This document shows, piece by piece, positions 46,985-59,430 of a stretch of DNA of 64,000 bases. Origin of the DNA: Meta bourneti (taxonomy: Eukaryota > Arthropoda > Arachnida > Araneae > Tetragnathidae); NCBI GenBank assembly GCA_933210815.1, contig OW119929.1:46072364-46136363 (forward strand), read 5' to 3'. Numbering within the stretch: position 1 is the first letter of the stretch; each line of letters starts with the position of its first letter. The translations under genes and the position numbers were made by a program. The notes below the pieces were generated by a model that had not been told where the DNA came from, did not search any database, and saw nothing but the letters and a program-made list of their open reading frames with translations.

Positions 46985-47935
46985 TACACCAAAGTGCAAG
47001 AAAAACTGGCACTTCAATCTAATACTTGGTAGGCCACTTACGGGAACTTAGAACTGCAGAAATACGCGGGGCATGGACTCCATAAGCTTGTGGAAGTATT
47101 CTGTAGGCATTGAATACCATACTTTGTGCAAAGTGGTCCACAATTCTGTTGTATTCCAAGATGTAGGAATTCTGTATTCCACAGAAATGGCATCAGAGAT
47201 GTATGCGAGAACGTTGAGACCTTATGACTTAGGTGGGAATGACAAGACCTCAAACTCAGATGAATTCCTCTAACCATAATTTGGCGTGTCAAGACTTGTG
47301 TGGTGGCACCATTGTTCTATTAAAGAGGCCAAACCCATCAGAAAGAACGCAGGACATGACGCGTGTAACTCGTCAAAAAGGATGCCTACTGTACTGACTT
47401 GCTCAAAATTTTAATCACACCAAAAGCATCAAAAGGAATATACTCCCCTTTTTTGGTTTAAACCACTTTTAATAATCTCAGTCACAGTACAGGAACTACA
47501 CACAACACAAAATTAAAGGCAGAACATATCAAAGTCGACACATTTCAGTTTTTGAACATAACTCTTTTTTTCCTTCTTAAAAACGAGTGTCCACACACAT
47601 CCGCTACCATCTCTTTCGCCCAACCAAGTCCTTCTGGGCATGTGCAAGGAACACCATCTATCTGTCTTCTCAGAAGGCTTTACAACACATAGCGTTCACC
47701 AATCAGAGATGTTTGTAGACGTACCAGGGGTTCCATGGAATGCCAGCAAAACAAATCTCATACCATTGCGGATCCCCCACTAGCCTGTACAATCCCCCAT
47801 TGACATACGGGATCCATGGCTTCATGAAGTTTTTTCACACACGGATCCTTCCATCTGTCCGAAACAGTTCAAAGCTTGACTCGTTAGACCAGATGAAATA
47901 TTTCTCATGAAGAGTGTATCAATGCATTATTCAGA
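46985..47935 (-). pseudogene. Decayed Tc1-like transposase remnant
   Basis: On the minus strand, FIWSNESSFELF at about 47890 matches the WSDESSF catalytic block with Asp changed to Asn. SAMVWDMFCWHSMEPLVRL follows. The C-terminus at 47019-47170 reads ELWTTLHKVWYSMPTEYFHKLMESMP and, after a frameshift, KWPTKY stop. The middle is damaged by stops. It is dead. Confidence 0.7.
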
Positions 47936-49010
47936 CATTGTTCATAGACAGCAAAATGATGAAAAACATTAGCTCCTAAATATCGTCAATTAAACTATAA
48001 ATATGTTACCTAAAGTTTGAAGCTTACAATACTCGCTGTTTCAGTGGCCTTTATGCATAACAGTGGATGGGAAAACTGAGAGTATTAAAAACTGACAGAT
48101 CTAAAAACGTCTCACTACAGCTATTTTATACTTTTAACCACTTCCTTAAAAACGTAGATGAAAAGGACATTGGGTCACGGGTGCACTGTGATAGGATTGC
48201 GGCTCTAACATATAGTACTGACGTTTCAAGGCGAACTATTCACTCACGTTACATTACATAATCTTGACTGTAAGTACTTCCCTGAATAATAATGTTCAAT
48301 CTCAAAGCTTGCTTACGCAAGGCATCTTGAGCTGCAGCCAAGAAGTTCAAGTTCAGTTTATCCGAATAAAAGGCCATTCTTTGCAAGGGCGTTTTAGTAG
48401 ATTCAGAGAAAGAGCCAAATGTAGTGGACACACTGGGGGAGAGAGGGAATTCAAGCACTGTCACAAATCCGAAAAGGAAGTGCAACCACCAAACCATAAA
48501 TCCATCTCTGGGGTCCTCATGAATACATTACGGCCTGTTTGCTGCTAATTGATCGTTGGCGATCCCCTTTTTCCAACGAGGAATGGTCGAAGAGCAGGGA
48601 AACACCCATAATCGGCGTCTACCCGAATGAGCGTCTCATTCAGAGCTAACCATGTAGAAAGAATTCAGCTGATGTTTTTCTCTGAAAAGGAGAGGGAGGT
48701 CTCCTTCTTCAGAGTCCTAACCGTGACAGTGAGGCACGCGGGCCCGACTGAAATGTGTGCTTTGGAACAAAGACTGGGTTTTGCGCTTCGGCTAGAGGAG
48801 CCCTCGCTTTTGCGTCATTGTTGACGTCAGGGTTCCTCGGTTAATGCATAAGGGAGAGCAGACAATAAGGTGGTGAGAGATTTCATGCGCTATCGAGACA
48901 CTGCGGGAAATTGTCGGTGCGTTACGATTGAAACAGAAATCTTAATCGATGTCTTTCGATAGAAAAATTATGTAAAGTATGACTTGGCTCCATTCCTGCA
49001 GTCAGGGCCA
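47936..49010. other. No gene recognised
   Basis: Frames at 48249-48548 on both strands overlap. Neither shows a domain. Confidence 0.5.
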
Positions 49011-49301
49011 GGTAGGTAGGTAGTTGAGTTTACGTAGCACAACGAGCTATTGGCGACGGTCCGTCCGGGATCAATCTCGAAGGGAAAGATCCGAGGACAC
49101 CTCGTAATTTTAAATCATGGTGAGATAACGAGGTTAACACCTAAGCTGGCACCCCACTCTCCAAACTTCCACACTACGCCAACGCGAGGACATTTGAAGC
49201 CATGGCATACCGGCCCCCACGTATACGATTTTCCTTGGTTGGACCTAGTCTCGTATTCGCAATCCTCCGGTTGTTAATCCGTGACTCTTCGAAAAGCTGC
49301 C
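49011..49301 (-). mobile_element. SINE-A
   Basis: Minus-strand copy with a TACC-type tail (GGTAGGTAGG on plus at 49011) and a degraded head. Confidence 0.75.
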
Positions 49302-49724
49302 TTCCATTTGAATATTTTCAGAAAGTACACGATTTTTTCATGGTCAACAAAACCTCGATTAAGCTAACTACAGCATTCATTATTGGACATTTTATGGGGA
49401 CCCCTAAAATCCCCACCTCTGAACTCCCTCACATCTCTGAGTCAAGGCCGTCGCTGCAGGCTTTGTCAAAGCAATGAATTAAGGTCCCTACTCAACCAGT
49501 CACATCATTTTAATAAAATCCAAGCAAATCAGAACAGTGTGAATCGCGGATTGATTCACCAAACTTTCAAACGTTATTATCCTTAAAGACACATAAATAC
49601 TAATTATTGAACAATGCAGTGCCAATTTTTTTAAGAATTAATTATTCTTAGTCGTTTGAGGTTTTCATAGTCGCTATACTGCATTTTTTGCTTCTCGAGG
49701 CGTTTGGCGTCACACACACTCTTC

Positions 49725-49812
49725 TCTCTCGGTCCCTCTCTGTATGTATCTCCCTCTCTCTCTCTGTATTTATCTCTCTCTCTCTGAATGTGTCTCCCTC
49801 TCTTTCTCGGCA
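49725..49812. repeat. CT-rich microsatellite
   Basis: Imperfect (TC)n with GTATGTATC interruptions. Confidence 0.8.
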
Positions 49813-49975
49813 ACATAGCTAGTAGTACACCGTGCTCTCTTCTACCATCCATTGCTTTCCATGGTATGAATTTTAACAATTATATTTCGATTAACCAACT
49901 ATAAACGTATCTCCATCTTACGTCACCTGCATGTCACACACTAAAAATTATATAGAACGTCGGAGCAGGTAATAC
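49812..49975. repeat. Dispersed duplication, copy 1
   Basis: CCATCCATTGCTTTCCATGG through GTCACACACTAAAAATTATA and AGAACGTCGGAGCA matches 50990-51135 with moderate divergence. Both follow CT-rich repeats. Confidence 0.7.
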
Positions 49976-50083
49976 GATCATCCAATGAAATGTGGATTGA
50001 GTGTGCTCTGTTTTTGGCGTAATGAGGCATCATATACTTTTACGCTCAGTATTCTAACAACCATTAACTCCAAAGATCAAACT

Positions 50084-50580
50084 GGCTCAGTGTGTTCGCC
50101 CACCGAGTTACATCCTGCGAGTTGTAGGATGCGCATTGTGGACGACTGAGGTCCTGCAGAATCAGACACAAGACAAGTAGTTTCCAAAAACTTAACAAAT
50201 GGACTTATTTAACAAAAGGAGATCATAGTAGCAACAACAGACATAAGCGTCCAGCGACGCTTAGATCCTAATATCAGAAAAACAAGTGGTCGAAAAAGGG
50301 GTGGAAAGTTGATAGTTGAAGGAGCAATTCCACCCCCTAAGGCTAAAAATACATTTGAAGTGAAGTGCTAACGTTTTCTGTGACCTTGATATCAGCTAGG
50401 GAAATCGCCGAGACGAGCGTAGACACGCATGTTCGATTTCTATAACTTACCCTAGGTGCATTTCACTCTTCGATAACTAAAAACTTTCCTTGTGTGTATG
50501 TCCATTACTTGAAAATGTCTCTCTTGTGTTGGAGTACCGTAACCAAATATTGCTCTTGCTCCGTAAAACCCAACCACCCT
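50084..50580 (+). mobile_element. SINE-B copy interrupted by a solo LTR
   Basis: The tRNA-like head (GGCTCAGTGTGTTCGCCCACC) lies left of the LTR and the body (ACTTTCCTTGTGTGTATGTCC) right of it. The outer duplication CAAAGATCAAACT is exact at 50071-50083 and 50581-50593. Confidence 0.8.
50137..50425 (-). mobile_element. Solo LTR inside a SINE-B
   Basis: A 289-bp TG...CA segment is flanked by CGCAT at 50132-50136 and 50426-50430, and the SINE-B sequence resumes on the other side. The minus strand holds TTAAATAAG as a likely poly-A signal. It is unrelated by eye to the LTR at 11930. Confidence 0.72.
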
Positions 50581-50697
50581 CAAAGATCAAACTTGTAGAC
50601 ATTGTCTTATTGAATAGGACGGAAGAATAGAATTTGCGACTCGATTGCAAAATTTGCGACTCGACGGCAGAATAGTCTAATAGTCGACTAAATAGCT

Positions 50698-50912
50698 CAA
50701 ACAGCTATTTAGCAGCTTAGAGCTGTTGGAGCAGCTGCACTTTTTCAGATCTTGCACGGGCGACTATTTTCCCTGTTCACGCCATGGTTCAGACTTCTTC
50801 GACAAACGCTGTTAGCAACTTAGAGCTGTTTGAGCAGCGGCACTATTTCAGATCTTCCACGGGGCGATTATTTTCCCTGTCCACGCCACTGTTTTAAACT
50901 TCGACAAACGCT
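50698..50912. repeat. Tandem duplication, ~113-bp unit
   Basis: CTTAGAGCTGTTGGAGCAGC ... GACAAACGCT is followed directly by CTTAGAGCTGTTTGAGCAGC ... GACAAACGCT. Confidence 0.75.
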
Positions 50913-50989
50913 AGAATCCGATAGCAAATGGTGAGATAGCCGCCTAATTTAACCACTTAACACCTCTCTCTCTCGACAAGAAGACCAGT

Positions 50990-51135
50990 AGCGCACTGTG
51001 CTTTCTTCCGCCATCCATTGCCTCCCAAGGCACGAATTTTGGCAATTATATTTCGTTTAGCCAAGTGTAAAATATCCCGTCGTTCGCCGCCTGCGTGTCA
51101 CACACTCAAAATGATACAGAACGTCGGAGCAAATT
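50990..51135. repeat. Dispersed duplication, copy 2
   Basis: Second copy of 49812-49975 (CCATCCATTGCCTCCCAAGG ... GAACGTCGGAGCA). Confidence 0.7.
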
Positions 51136-51707
51136 ACTCCCCGGTCTTCTTCAGCCATATCACGTTCCGCTGGAGAATTTAAGCAGAAAGAAGAAGCCCC
51201 GGCCATACTAAGACGACTTAAGTGGGTTAGTGCGTGACTCATGAATACTTGATGAAAGTAGGCTTTCCCCTTTCCGAGAATTTAGCCTTTTACGTGACCA
51301 CACGGATCGGACTATGAGAGTGTCGAGCCGGGGCGTAATTATCCGGGCTGTTTGGGGCGCTGACGAATTCCGGTTAAATCGAGTCGCAAATTCTTGGTGC
51401 TGCTCTTCTTTTTGTCTTTTTAATGACTTCATACGCCGAACGTCTGTTTTCTTTTCTTCTCAAAAAAAATATTTTTCTGAGAAGTAATTTATACATGAAT
51501 CCTTACATTAAGGACGAAACATCAACATAAGCATTGAGAAATAAAAAATTAATTGGTATCTATTAACTTGACGAGAAAGAATCGGTTTTAGGTTTAATTT
51601 TCTTAACTTATGGAAATGTTGCTTATTTAGGTATTTGAGAAATAGCTGCTGTCCTGGTTAATGTCAGGTGGCTTCCACAAAAAATTGTATGCGTAAAATA
51701 AAGGACT

Positions 51708-51926
51708 GTACATGTAAAAGAAAGGATCGAGTTTTATGGCGCAAGGGCCATATTCGGCCATGCTACAAGACAGAAAATGTCAAGTACTTAATAGACATAC
51801 ACATATAAGGAAAGTTTTATTGACACAGAAGAGAGAAAAACACCACCGAGGAATAGAACCTGCTGCACCTGCAACTCGCATGTTGCTAATGCAGTGGGCA
51901 TACCCACTGAGCAATGACAGCCCCAA
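51708..51926 (-). mobile_element. SINE-B
   Basis: Full-length minus-strand copy with an exact duplication TAAAATAAAGGACT at 51694-51707 and 51927-51940. Confidence 0.85.
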
Positions 51927-51974
51927 TAAAATAAAGGACTACGCGTAAGATAAATACGTTTTAGCGAATGGGTT

Positions 51975-52125
51975 TACCACAGGGCAGACCAGATGCGACT
52001 CTCCAAATATTTTTATCAAGCCCGCAGACCAGATACGGCCATCCAAATATTTGTTATCAGGTTCGTAGACCAAATACAGCCCTCCGAAAATTTAATCAGC
52101 CAGTAGACTAGATATGGCTTTATTT
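51975..52125. repeat. Degenerate minisatellite (same family as 10344-10690)
   Basis: Three to four units of about 40 bp with GACCAGATACGGCC and CCAAATATTTTTATCA. One unit (CTCCAAATATTTTTATCAAG) shows what the Tc1 target at 8933 looked like before insertion. Confidence 0.65.
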
Positions 52126-52136
52126 CGAAAATAGCT

Positions 52137-52245
52137 GCGTAAAAGAGAGAAATACACCATAGGAGGAATCGAACCTGCGGTGCCTACTATCTCACAAGTT
52201 GCTATCGCAGTGAACAAATCCACTTATTCCCCTGCTATTGCATGT
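52137..52245 (-). mobile_element. SINE-B, partial
   Basis: Minus-strand head with GGAATCGAACCTG and a degraded A-box region. It lies directly beside the minisatellite at 51975. Confidence 0.6.
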
Positions 52246-52740
52246 ACCTGTCATAGTTTTTCAAATTCTACCAACTTCATTAATTCTTGCTTCAATCCAC
52301 TTCATTAACATGTATAAACCACCAATTATCGAGATTTTAGTTAAAATTTATGTCAGAGGATAAATTGTTCATCCTCTCAATATTCATATCTCACAAAAAG
52401 TAACATGGCTCCATGTTTTTATCCCTCGCCAGGTTTTTAACCTCCGCTTAAGAAACTTCAGAAACGTATCAATTATTTTGTTAAACCGATTTGATAGTAT
52501 AACGTTTCCATTCTACGAGTGCTCTTCGCCAAATTTTGTGGAAATTTTTCGCACTTCCGATATTGAGTAATTGACATAGCATCATATCTTTTAGCTTACA
52601 AAAGGTCGAGTCCAAACTTCCCATTGCATTCAATTTTTCCAACATTTGTTCCATTTTCTTATATAATTTATTCATTTGTATGTATATCTATAAATAAAAA
52701 ATTACTTCGTATATAAGATATATAAAAGTAATAGCCCTTG

Positions 52741-52776
<36 letters not shown>

Positions 52777-53700
52777 TTTGAGAAGGAAAAAAAGGGTTTT
52801 TTCTCGATTTCTGAGAAAAGGAAGTCAAAAATTATACATTAATAGTTTTTCAACGTTATGGCTCTTCGTGGTTTGCACGAAAAACAATTTTTTCTCGATT
52901 AAAAAAAAGTAAATGGCTAGAAAGAATGGTTCTTAATGTTTAGATTGGGATGGTTAAAATCCATTGTTGGTCGCTCCGGCATATACATATTATTCCCATC
53001 TGATTAGATTAAAGAGAAAAGTAATCACATTTACTTTTTTTAATCACTTGCTTCTCAGCATTGTCTGACATTGAACTTATTCATAACACATTAAAGTCAA
53101 AAACCGGTATTGCATCAAGCCTGCAGCTGATTTTTCAAAATTTCTTCTTTTTCCTTCAGTTTTATTACTAATAAATTTATAGCCGATTTTCATCCACTTT
53201 TGCACAAGGAAATGACGAACTTCTACTAAGAAAAACCCTGAATTTCCCCATAATCATTGCATTAAAAAATTCTTCTTAATCTATTTCCGTCAAAATAATT
53301 CAAGGTTCCTATATGATTCCTTGAATTTTTCTTCCATTATTAATTACTACGCAACCTAAAATTATTTATAAAAAAGAATTGCAGAGATTTGTCAGGTTGT
53401 TTAATTATAATAATAAATAATATCTGACTGATATGAAGTTTATTTTGGAATATATAATTAAGAGTTGAAAAACCATTTTGAAGTATAAAACTTCAAAATT
53501 TACATATTCATAAATCCAGAAACGATTGGACTAAATTACTTGAAATTTGATACTCAAGATTAATTTTTGATATAAATTTGAAATTTGGCATCGAAATTGG
53601 GTATTGCTATTGGAATTTGTGAATCTTCTTCGAAATTGGATATGAAGAGGACCCCTGATGCAAACATTACGCATGCGAATTTACAGACGTTGTTCCCAAT
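52246..53700. other. AT-rich DNA, no gene recognised
   Basis: Contains the (AT)n tract. Otherwise no repeat or gene identified. Confidence 0.55.
52742..52774. repeat. (AT)n microsatellite
   Basis: About 16 uninterrupted TA repeats. Confidence 0.9.
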
Positions 53701-53707
53701 CGAATGG

Positions 53708-54031
53708 ATTCGCGGTAGCCCGGTTGCAAGAGTATCGGACTAGCAACAGGAGGGTTCCGAGTTCGAGACTAGATCCAGCCGAAGATTGTCATGGACTTGG
53801 GGCTGGTGTATGTTAAAACTGTCGCGGCCTCAATTATCCTCACGTTAGAATGGTGTATTAATTTGGAGAGTGGGATTCCAGCTCAGGTATTGGACCTCGT
53901 CGTCTAACCGTGGTTTAACATTACGACGTGTTGTCCTCGGATCCTTCCCTTCGGGATTTGTCTGGGGCCATCGCCAATAGCCCGTTGCATTGCTCCAGTG
54001 CGACGTTATAATTCAACTATCCACCCCCAAA
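53708..54031 (+). mobile_element. SINE-A
   Basis: Full-length plus-strand copy flanked by CGAATGG (53701-53707, 54032-54038). Confidence 0.8.
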
Positions 54032-54038
54032 CGAATGG

Positions 54039-54841
54039 TACCTTTGAATTTACTCTACTATGAACGATGCAGGAATGAAGAGGAGTGATTCGTATTTTCT
54101 CTGCAGCTGGACATGAAACTGAGTTATGATAAAAATGTCGGAAATTCAAGCATGTGACTACCTACTTTTTTAATTTCTCTTTGTGATTATACAAAAACGG
54201 GAGAGCAACAAGGTTTATTTTAGAGTGTTTCACAGAGAGGAACTTGTTACTCCAGCATCTTCCCAATTCACAAAAGTTCTCTCTCCGATAGTCAGAAGAA
54301 GGGACGAGATTTCTTCCGACTTTCTCGCTCCTCGCAAAAACAACCTCCCGTCGCCTAGCAACGGCCTTCATCTGGTGAGCATCGTTCCGCCACTTCCCCA
54401 ACGACGATATTCTCTAATGGCTCCAAATGGAGCTAAAATGGCCCAACCCCCGAAATTAATTGCCCACTTTCCGCAAACCGAGTGGACTTTGTAGTCGCAC
54501 CAAATGGGATTTTCATGCAACCTCCGATTGGTCTAAATGTGACGCGGCCCCGCTTCACTGGATTCTCTCTCTTGCGCCATCTTCACCCTAAGTGGATCCG
54601 GATCGGAATGCCCACGCCACTTGGGGTGACCGATGTCCTTAATGGACCTTTGCACAATTCGATCACCCACCCCCGCTCATAAGAAACTGTGTCTCTTGTA
54701 AAATATTACCGTGTCCAAATATATGGCTCCGCCGGGGCAGTCGATATCGGCCTATTCACCATCGTGTCAGAAAATTTCGTGACCATGGTTTTGGTTTGCG
54801 ATGACCATCTCAAAAGGGAATTCACGATTTGTAAGTATCCT
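54039..54841. other. GC-richer DNA, no gene recognised
   Basis: Frames at 54183-54494 and 54482-54682 are open and Pro-rich but have no recognisable domain. Confidence 0.45.
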
Positions 54842-55051
54842 TTAACCTTCCTGGTGGTTTATCGAAAACCACCCAGTAGTGGTCAGCCTCTGATGCAAAA
54901 ACGTGTTCCAAATAGTTCTAGGCAAGGATCAATTTGTTTTTCCTACTTTAATCTTCATTCACCTCGGAAAATTTGAGCAGTTTTGTCTCGAAGGGGCAAA
55001 ATTGGCCAGATCTTCAACGAGATATGTCGTCGAAACCACTTGGAGGGTTAA
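54842..55051. mobile_element. TTAA-type MITE (copy 3, without array)
   Basis: Ends TTAACCTTCCTGGTGGTTTA and (inverted) TTAACCCTCCAAGTGGTTTC, both with intact TTAA, as in piggyBac-type elements. Only one degenerate CGAGATATGTCG unit sits near the right end. No gene. Confidence 0.72.
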
Positions 55052-55055
55052 GCAT

Positions 55056-55265
55056 GGGGTTATCGTGACTTAGTTTGTTTGCCCACTACGCTGGCTACCT
55101 GCGAGTTGTATACAATGTGGGTTGGATTCCTCACTGAGTATATTTCTCTCTTCCTGTGTCAGTAAAAATGTCCCTTGTGTCCATTTACTTGAAGCTGCCT
55201 GTCTTGTGTTTGGATCAGCTTGGCCAAATATGACCCTTGCAGCATGAAAAACCGAAAAACAATCA
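55056..55265 (+). mobile_element. SINE-B
   Basis: Near full length, starting just past the TTAA MITE end at 55051. The body ends with CCAAATATGACCCTTGCAGC. Confidence 0.7.
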
Positions 55266-55318
55266 ACCCTTAAGCAAGATTAATATTTTCTTGGAACATC
55301 CTGATGAGAAAGGATTGG

Positions 55319-55634
55319 GAGGTAGGTAGTTAATTAACGTCGCACTGGAGCAACACAACGGGCTATTGGCGGCGGTCCGAGATCAATCCCGAAAGGAAAG
55401 ATCCGAGAACACCTCGTAACTTTGAAATATGGTCAGATGACGAGGTCACAACACCTAAGTTGACACCCAACTCTCCAAACTTCCACACACCGCCAATAAC
55501 AGAACATTTGAGGTCACAACAGATTTAATGTGCACAGTCCCCACATACATGACGGTCTTTGGTTGGACCTAGTTTCGCACTCGCAACCCTCAGGCTATTA
55601 ATCCGTTATTCTTCCAACTAGGCTACCTCAGCCT
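55319..55634 (-). mobile_element. SINE-A
   Basis: Full-length minus-strand copy. The tail GGTAGGTAG is on plus at 55320, and the head ends in AGGCTACCTCAGCC. Confidence 0.78.
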
Positions 55635-56382
55635 GCAAATGAAGGCATTATTTTAATAGTCGTACGTTTAGTGAAATTACTGTTAATCACGTTTTCGGAA
55701 GGACACTCTTTTTATGAACTCAAACAATGGATAATTTCTGCCTACTGAGTGTGAGGTCCATTATTTTTCAAACATTTCAACTCATGTTATAGGTGGCACA
55801 GTATTCATCCCAAGTATCCGAATACAAAATCCAACTTATTTTATAGAAAAGCCTTATTTCGCAGTTGTGTCCCCTGATTCTTACTATTGATTAGTCTATT
55901 GTTTAATACGTAGTCGAATATTATTTAATACTTGAAAGTACTCGATTCTACCTGTCTCTACTAATTACTCACTCAGATAGCACCACCTAGAATTCACGAC
56001 TGGGTAACTTAACTGTCTTGTTACCGATCACGTGATCTACGTGCTGGCAGGTAGAACCCCGTGGTAACACCAACTAGCTCACTAATGTCTCAATTCAGCA
56101 ATGGCTGGCTACGGCAATCAGTATTGCGCATGCTCTCGGCGATTCCATTTTCAGCAAACCCATTCACAGGAGATGGACGGTATCTCCGATCTCTACAATT
56201 GCGAGTTCGATTCTTCCCATCTTAGTTCGGGGCGCACACCGCCGCTCCGACAAGCTGGAGTCACTAAGGATGTAGGGAAGGTTTCGAGGAAAATTTGGCA
56301 AAAAGATCTCAACAGGTTACTTGCGAAAATCGTTTCTCACATAGTTGTGAAAACGAAAATCAGACATTGCTTGCCGGCCACT

Positions 56383-56664
56383 GGTTGGCAATTTTCTCAC
56401 ATGCAACCAGAGGTAGGTGCCCTGGTTGAGGTTGGCAATTTTCTCACATGCAACCAGAGGTAGGTGCCCTGGTTGAGGTTGGCAATTTTCTCACATGCAA
56501 CCAGAGGTAGGTGCCCTGGTTGAGGTTGGCAATTTTCTCACATGCAACCAGAGGTAGGTGCCCTGGTTGAGGTTGGCAATTTTCTCACATGCAACCAGAG
56601 GTAGGTGCCCTGGTTGAGGTTGGCAATTTTCTCACATGCAACCAGAGGTAGGTGCCCTGGTTGC
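56383..56664. repeat. Perfect 47-bp tandem array, 6 units
   Basis: Unit starts GGTTGGCAATTTTCTCACAT at 56383, 56430, 56477, 56524, 56571 and 56618, with no visible difference between units. Each unit holds the inverted pair CAACCAG / CTGGTTG. Confidence 0.92.
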
Positions 56665-56703
56665 TTCCAACTGCGGCCCAGAACAAACCCAACAGAGGTT
56701 TGT

Positions 56704-56872
56704 TCGATTAAATGTGTTGTGGCCTCAAATATCCTCACATTGGCATGGTGTGGAAGTTTGGAGAGTCGAATGCCAGCTCAGATGTTGTTCTCGTCATCTG
56801 ATCGTGGTTCAAAATTACGAGGAGTTGTCCTTGGATCTTTCCCTTCGGGATTGATCCCGGACCGTCACCAGT
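56704..56872 (+). mobile_element. SINE-A, 5'-truncated
   Basis: Starts in the body at TTAAATGTGTTGTGGCC, 40 bp after the 47-bp tandem array, and ends at CCGTCACCAGTAG. Confidence 0.72.
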
Positions 56873-56999
56873 AGGGCTTTGGGTGAAATTTCCACATAGG
56901 CATCTGTCTTATTTTAATGACCGTCATAAATTCGACTTACGTGAGCCTATACTTCTCATGGTTCTAATGCTTGAACCATTCTCCGAACCCTTGGAGGTG

Positions 57000-57160
57000 A
57001 ACTAGGAGTTGAGTTCGATTCTAACTGGGTGTGTTTCTCTTTTCTGTGTCAGTAAAGCTTTCCTTGTGTGTGTATGTCCATTTAATTGTAATTGTATGCC
57101 TTGTGCTTGGAGCAGTTCGGCCAAATATGGGACTTGCACTAAAAATGCAAACAAACCAAC
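57000..57160 (+). mobile_element. SINE-B, lacking the head
   Basis: Begins near the B box (GTTCGATTCTAAC) and carries the whole body (TTTCCTTGTGTGTGTATGTCC ... AATATGGGACTTGCAC). Confidence 0.68.
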
Positions 57161-58211
57161 TCTACAATTGAGACGACGTCCCCCCCTCTTTTCTCTCGCT
57201 TTCACTTGAAGTTAAAAATGGAAGCATCCAAATTTCATCAACAGCGTTTTCCTACAATATCTGAAAGCATATCCATGTGCATTTTGCGGTAGAAGACCCG
57301 TAAGTTCCAACCCTAGTGCCACAATACAGACACTCTACTTACAAGTTCATAAACCCCCTATCCCAATGAAAACGTACCTTTACACAATTGTGATCTTATT
57401 TACAAAACACATAGGGACACGCCTAGTGGGTGATTCGCCACTGAACATATTCATTAGAGTTGCCCCATCGATGTTAATGTATTTATTGCGTCTAAACGAA
57501 AACCTTCGCGAGATTTAATACTTCATGAAGCATTTTAGCATTTCAATCGAAATGGATTACATTCATTCAAAGTTTCGCGAGGGTAGCAATGGTAGGGTGA
57601 TGTACGATTTGCTGAAATGGTACCACCTTATAGATGAGAGCATCACTTATTAACATGAAGATCAAGTTCAGTTAAACGGTTCTGTTGCTTTTTGGGCAAA
57701 AGTAATGTCCATTGTCCTTTTTTGTCCCCTTAGGAATGAGATTTTCATATATATTCCACGTATGGATATGAATTAACGGATTGGTACGCTCATTGGAGTA
57801 GCCAGGATTTAATTTCGGGGCAGAGAAAAGATTTAAAAAGTAATTTTTATGCCTAAATATCTTAACATTATTAGATTTAAAACAAGTCTATATTTTATAT
57901 TTGGTCACTGGACTTAATTTTAAAGTAATGGTTTGCTGTAAGCAAAAAGGTTATGTGAGTTTTTGGTCATTAAGAAATTTAGCTTCCCTTTTTCCGCCAC
58001 AAGGATAGGGACGCCGTGATTAGTTGGGCCTGTCCACTGCCCCCTGTCCACCCACAAGTGAATGCTTAGCCTGGCCACTCTTCCTGTATTTTACAAAACA
58101 GCCCTCCCCAAAACTTGGGAAAACATTATCATGCATTAGAATTTCGGCCGTTGCATGAGAGGATCCAAAACATTTCGACCATTATCTATCAACGCTGTTC
58201 CCTTTGAATAA
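57161..58211. other. No gene recognised
   Basis: Between two SINE-B copies. No repeat or coding signal seen. Confidence 0.55.
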
Positions 58212-58447
58212 CTGATGCCGCTGGGCTCAGTGGGTGTATACACTGAACTATTTGTTTGGTTGAATTTTTTATGGCGCAAGAGCCATATTTGGCAAAGCTG
58301 TGCCAAATTTCAAGTAAATAGATATACATACAAAGAAAGCTTTTACTGACACACAAGAGATAAATGCACGCACTCATGGGGAGTCAAACTTGCTTCGCCT
58401 AACTCTCAGGTTGCTAACGCAGTGAATAAACCAGCTGAGTCACTTCT
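58212..58447 (-). mobile_element. SINE-B copy next to an opposing SINE-B head fragment
   Basis: 58252-58447 is a minus-strand copy. 58212-58250 is a plus-strand tRNA-like head (GCTGGGCTCAGTGGGTGTAT). The two are head to tail-end, probably one copy inserted into another. Confidence 0.6.
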
Positions 58448-59239
58448 TAGATCCCGCCCCAGCCAGTTGAGGCTATCACAGGTTATGGGGTAGGCCCCGG
58501 AAATCCATAGGTGATCAGTGAGAACCCGATCCTGTGTTGCCACAACTAACATAGTGCCTAGCGCGATAGACGGTTCTAACTGTAAGGGAGGTCTTTGCAT
58601 AGAAACTGCTCCCGTCATACAAAAGTTTAACTATTCGGTAAATATGCCGCTGGCTCAATCCTATTTAGCCTTTTTGGTGTTCAGTTAATTCACTTAATCT
58701 AACCATTGGTATGTACCCCAAACTAGATGGACCTTTATACCGGGTTGCATTCACATTACGCGGAAGGGAAATCAGTAAGACTTTCCATATCCACGGTGAC
58801 ACCATAGACGTGAAATGTAAGGAGACTGAGTATTGCTATTGCAAGGAGCTTCAAAAAGTGTGACCAACACTTCGACTGGTAGTAGTTTCGTGAATGATCT
58901 GCGAAACTTGACATGGTTGGCCGATTTGGCATCTTTTCGCCTCTTTGGCGATATAACATTTTATGACAGGGTAGGTGGGTGAATGTGAATTTCTATAGAA
59001 AAGCGACGAAAATGGTGAAACCGCCAAACTTTACTGTGTCGCGTGGACCAATCAGATGATAAATCAATGGATGGGCGTTTTCTACAGTCCCGTGGACGTA
59101 TCAGATAAAGAATGTTCGTTTCCGCCCAGCAGACGAAAGAAGTCTAAGAGACACGCTACTACTAGTTTTGGTCACATGATTCTGGGCACATGAAAGGGTA
59201 AACATTGTTCACTCTAATTTTACATTTCCTCTATGGGCG

Positions 59240-59430
59240 ATCCTCCTGCGGGTTGTACACGGCGCAGGTTCGATTCCTGTAACTTAATCTCGTTGTTTTT
59301 CTCTCTGCTGTCTCACTAAAATTTTCCTTGCATGTGGGAATGATCATTACTTGACCCTGTCTGTCTAGTGTTTGGCGCAGCTTGGTCAAATATGGCCCCT
59401 TGCGCCACAAAAACCCAACCAACCATCTCT
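59240..59430 (+). mobile_element. SINE-B, 5'-truncated
   Basis: Starts at GCGGGTTGTACACGGCGCAGG with a perfect B box GGTTCGATTCC. The body ends CAAATATGGCCCCTTGCGCC. Confidence 0.7.

Noticed and set aside
56383..56664. CRISPR-like array
   Set aside because: Units are contiguous and identical, with no variable spacers, in a eukaryotic context.
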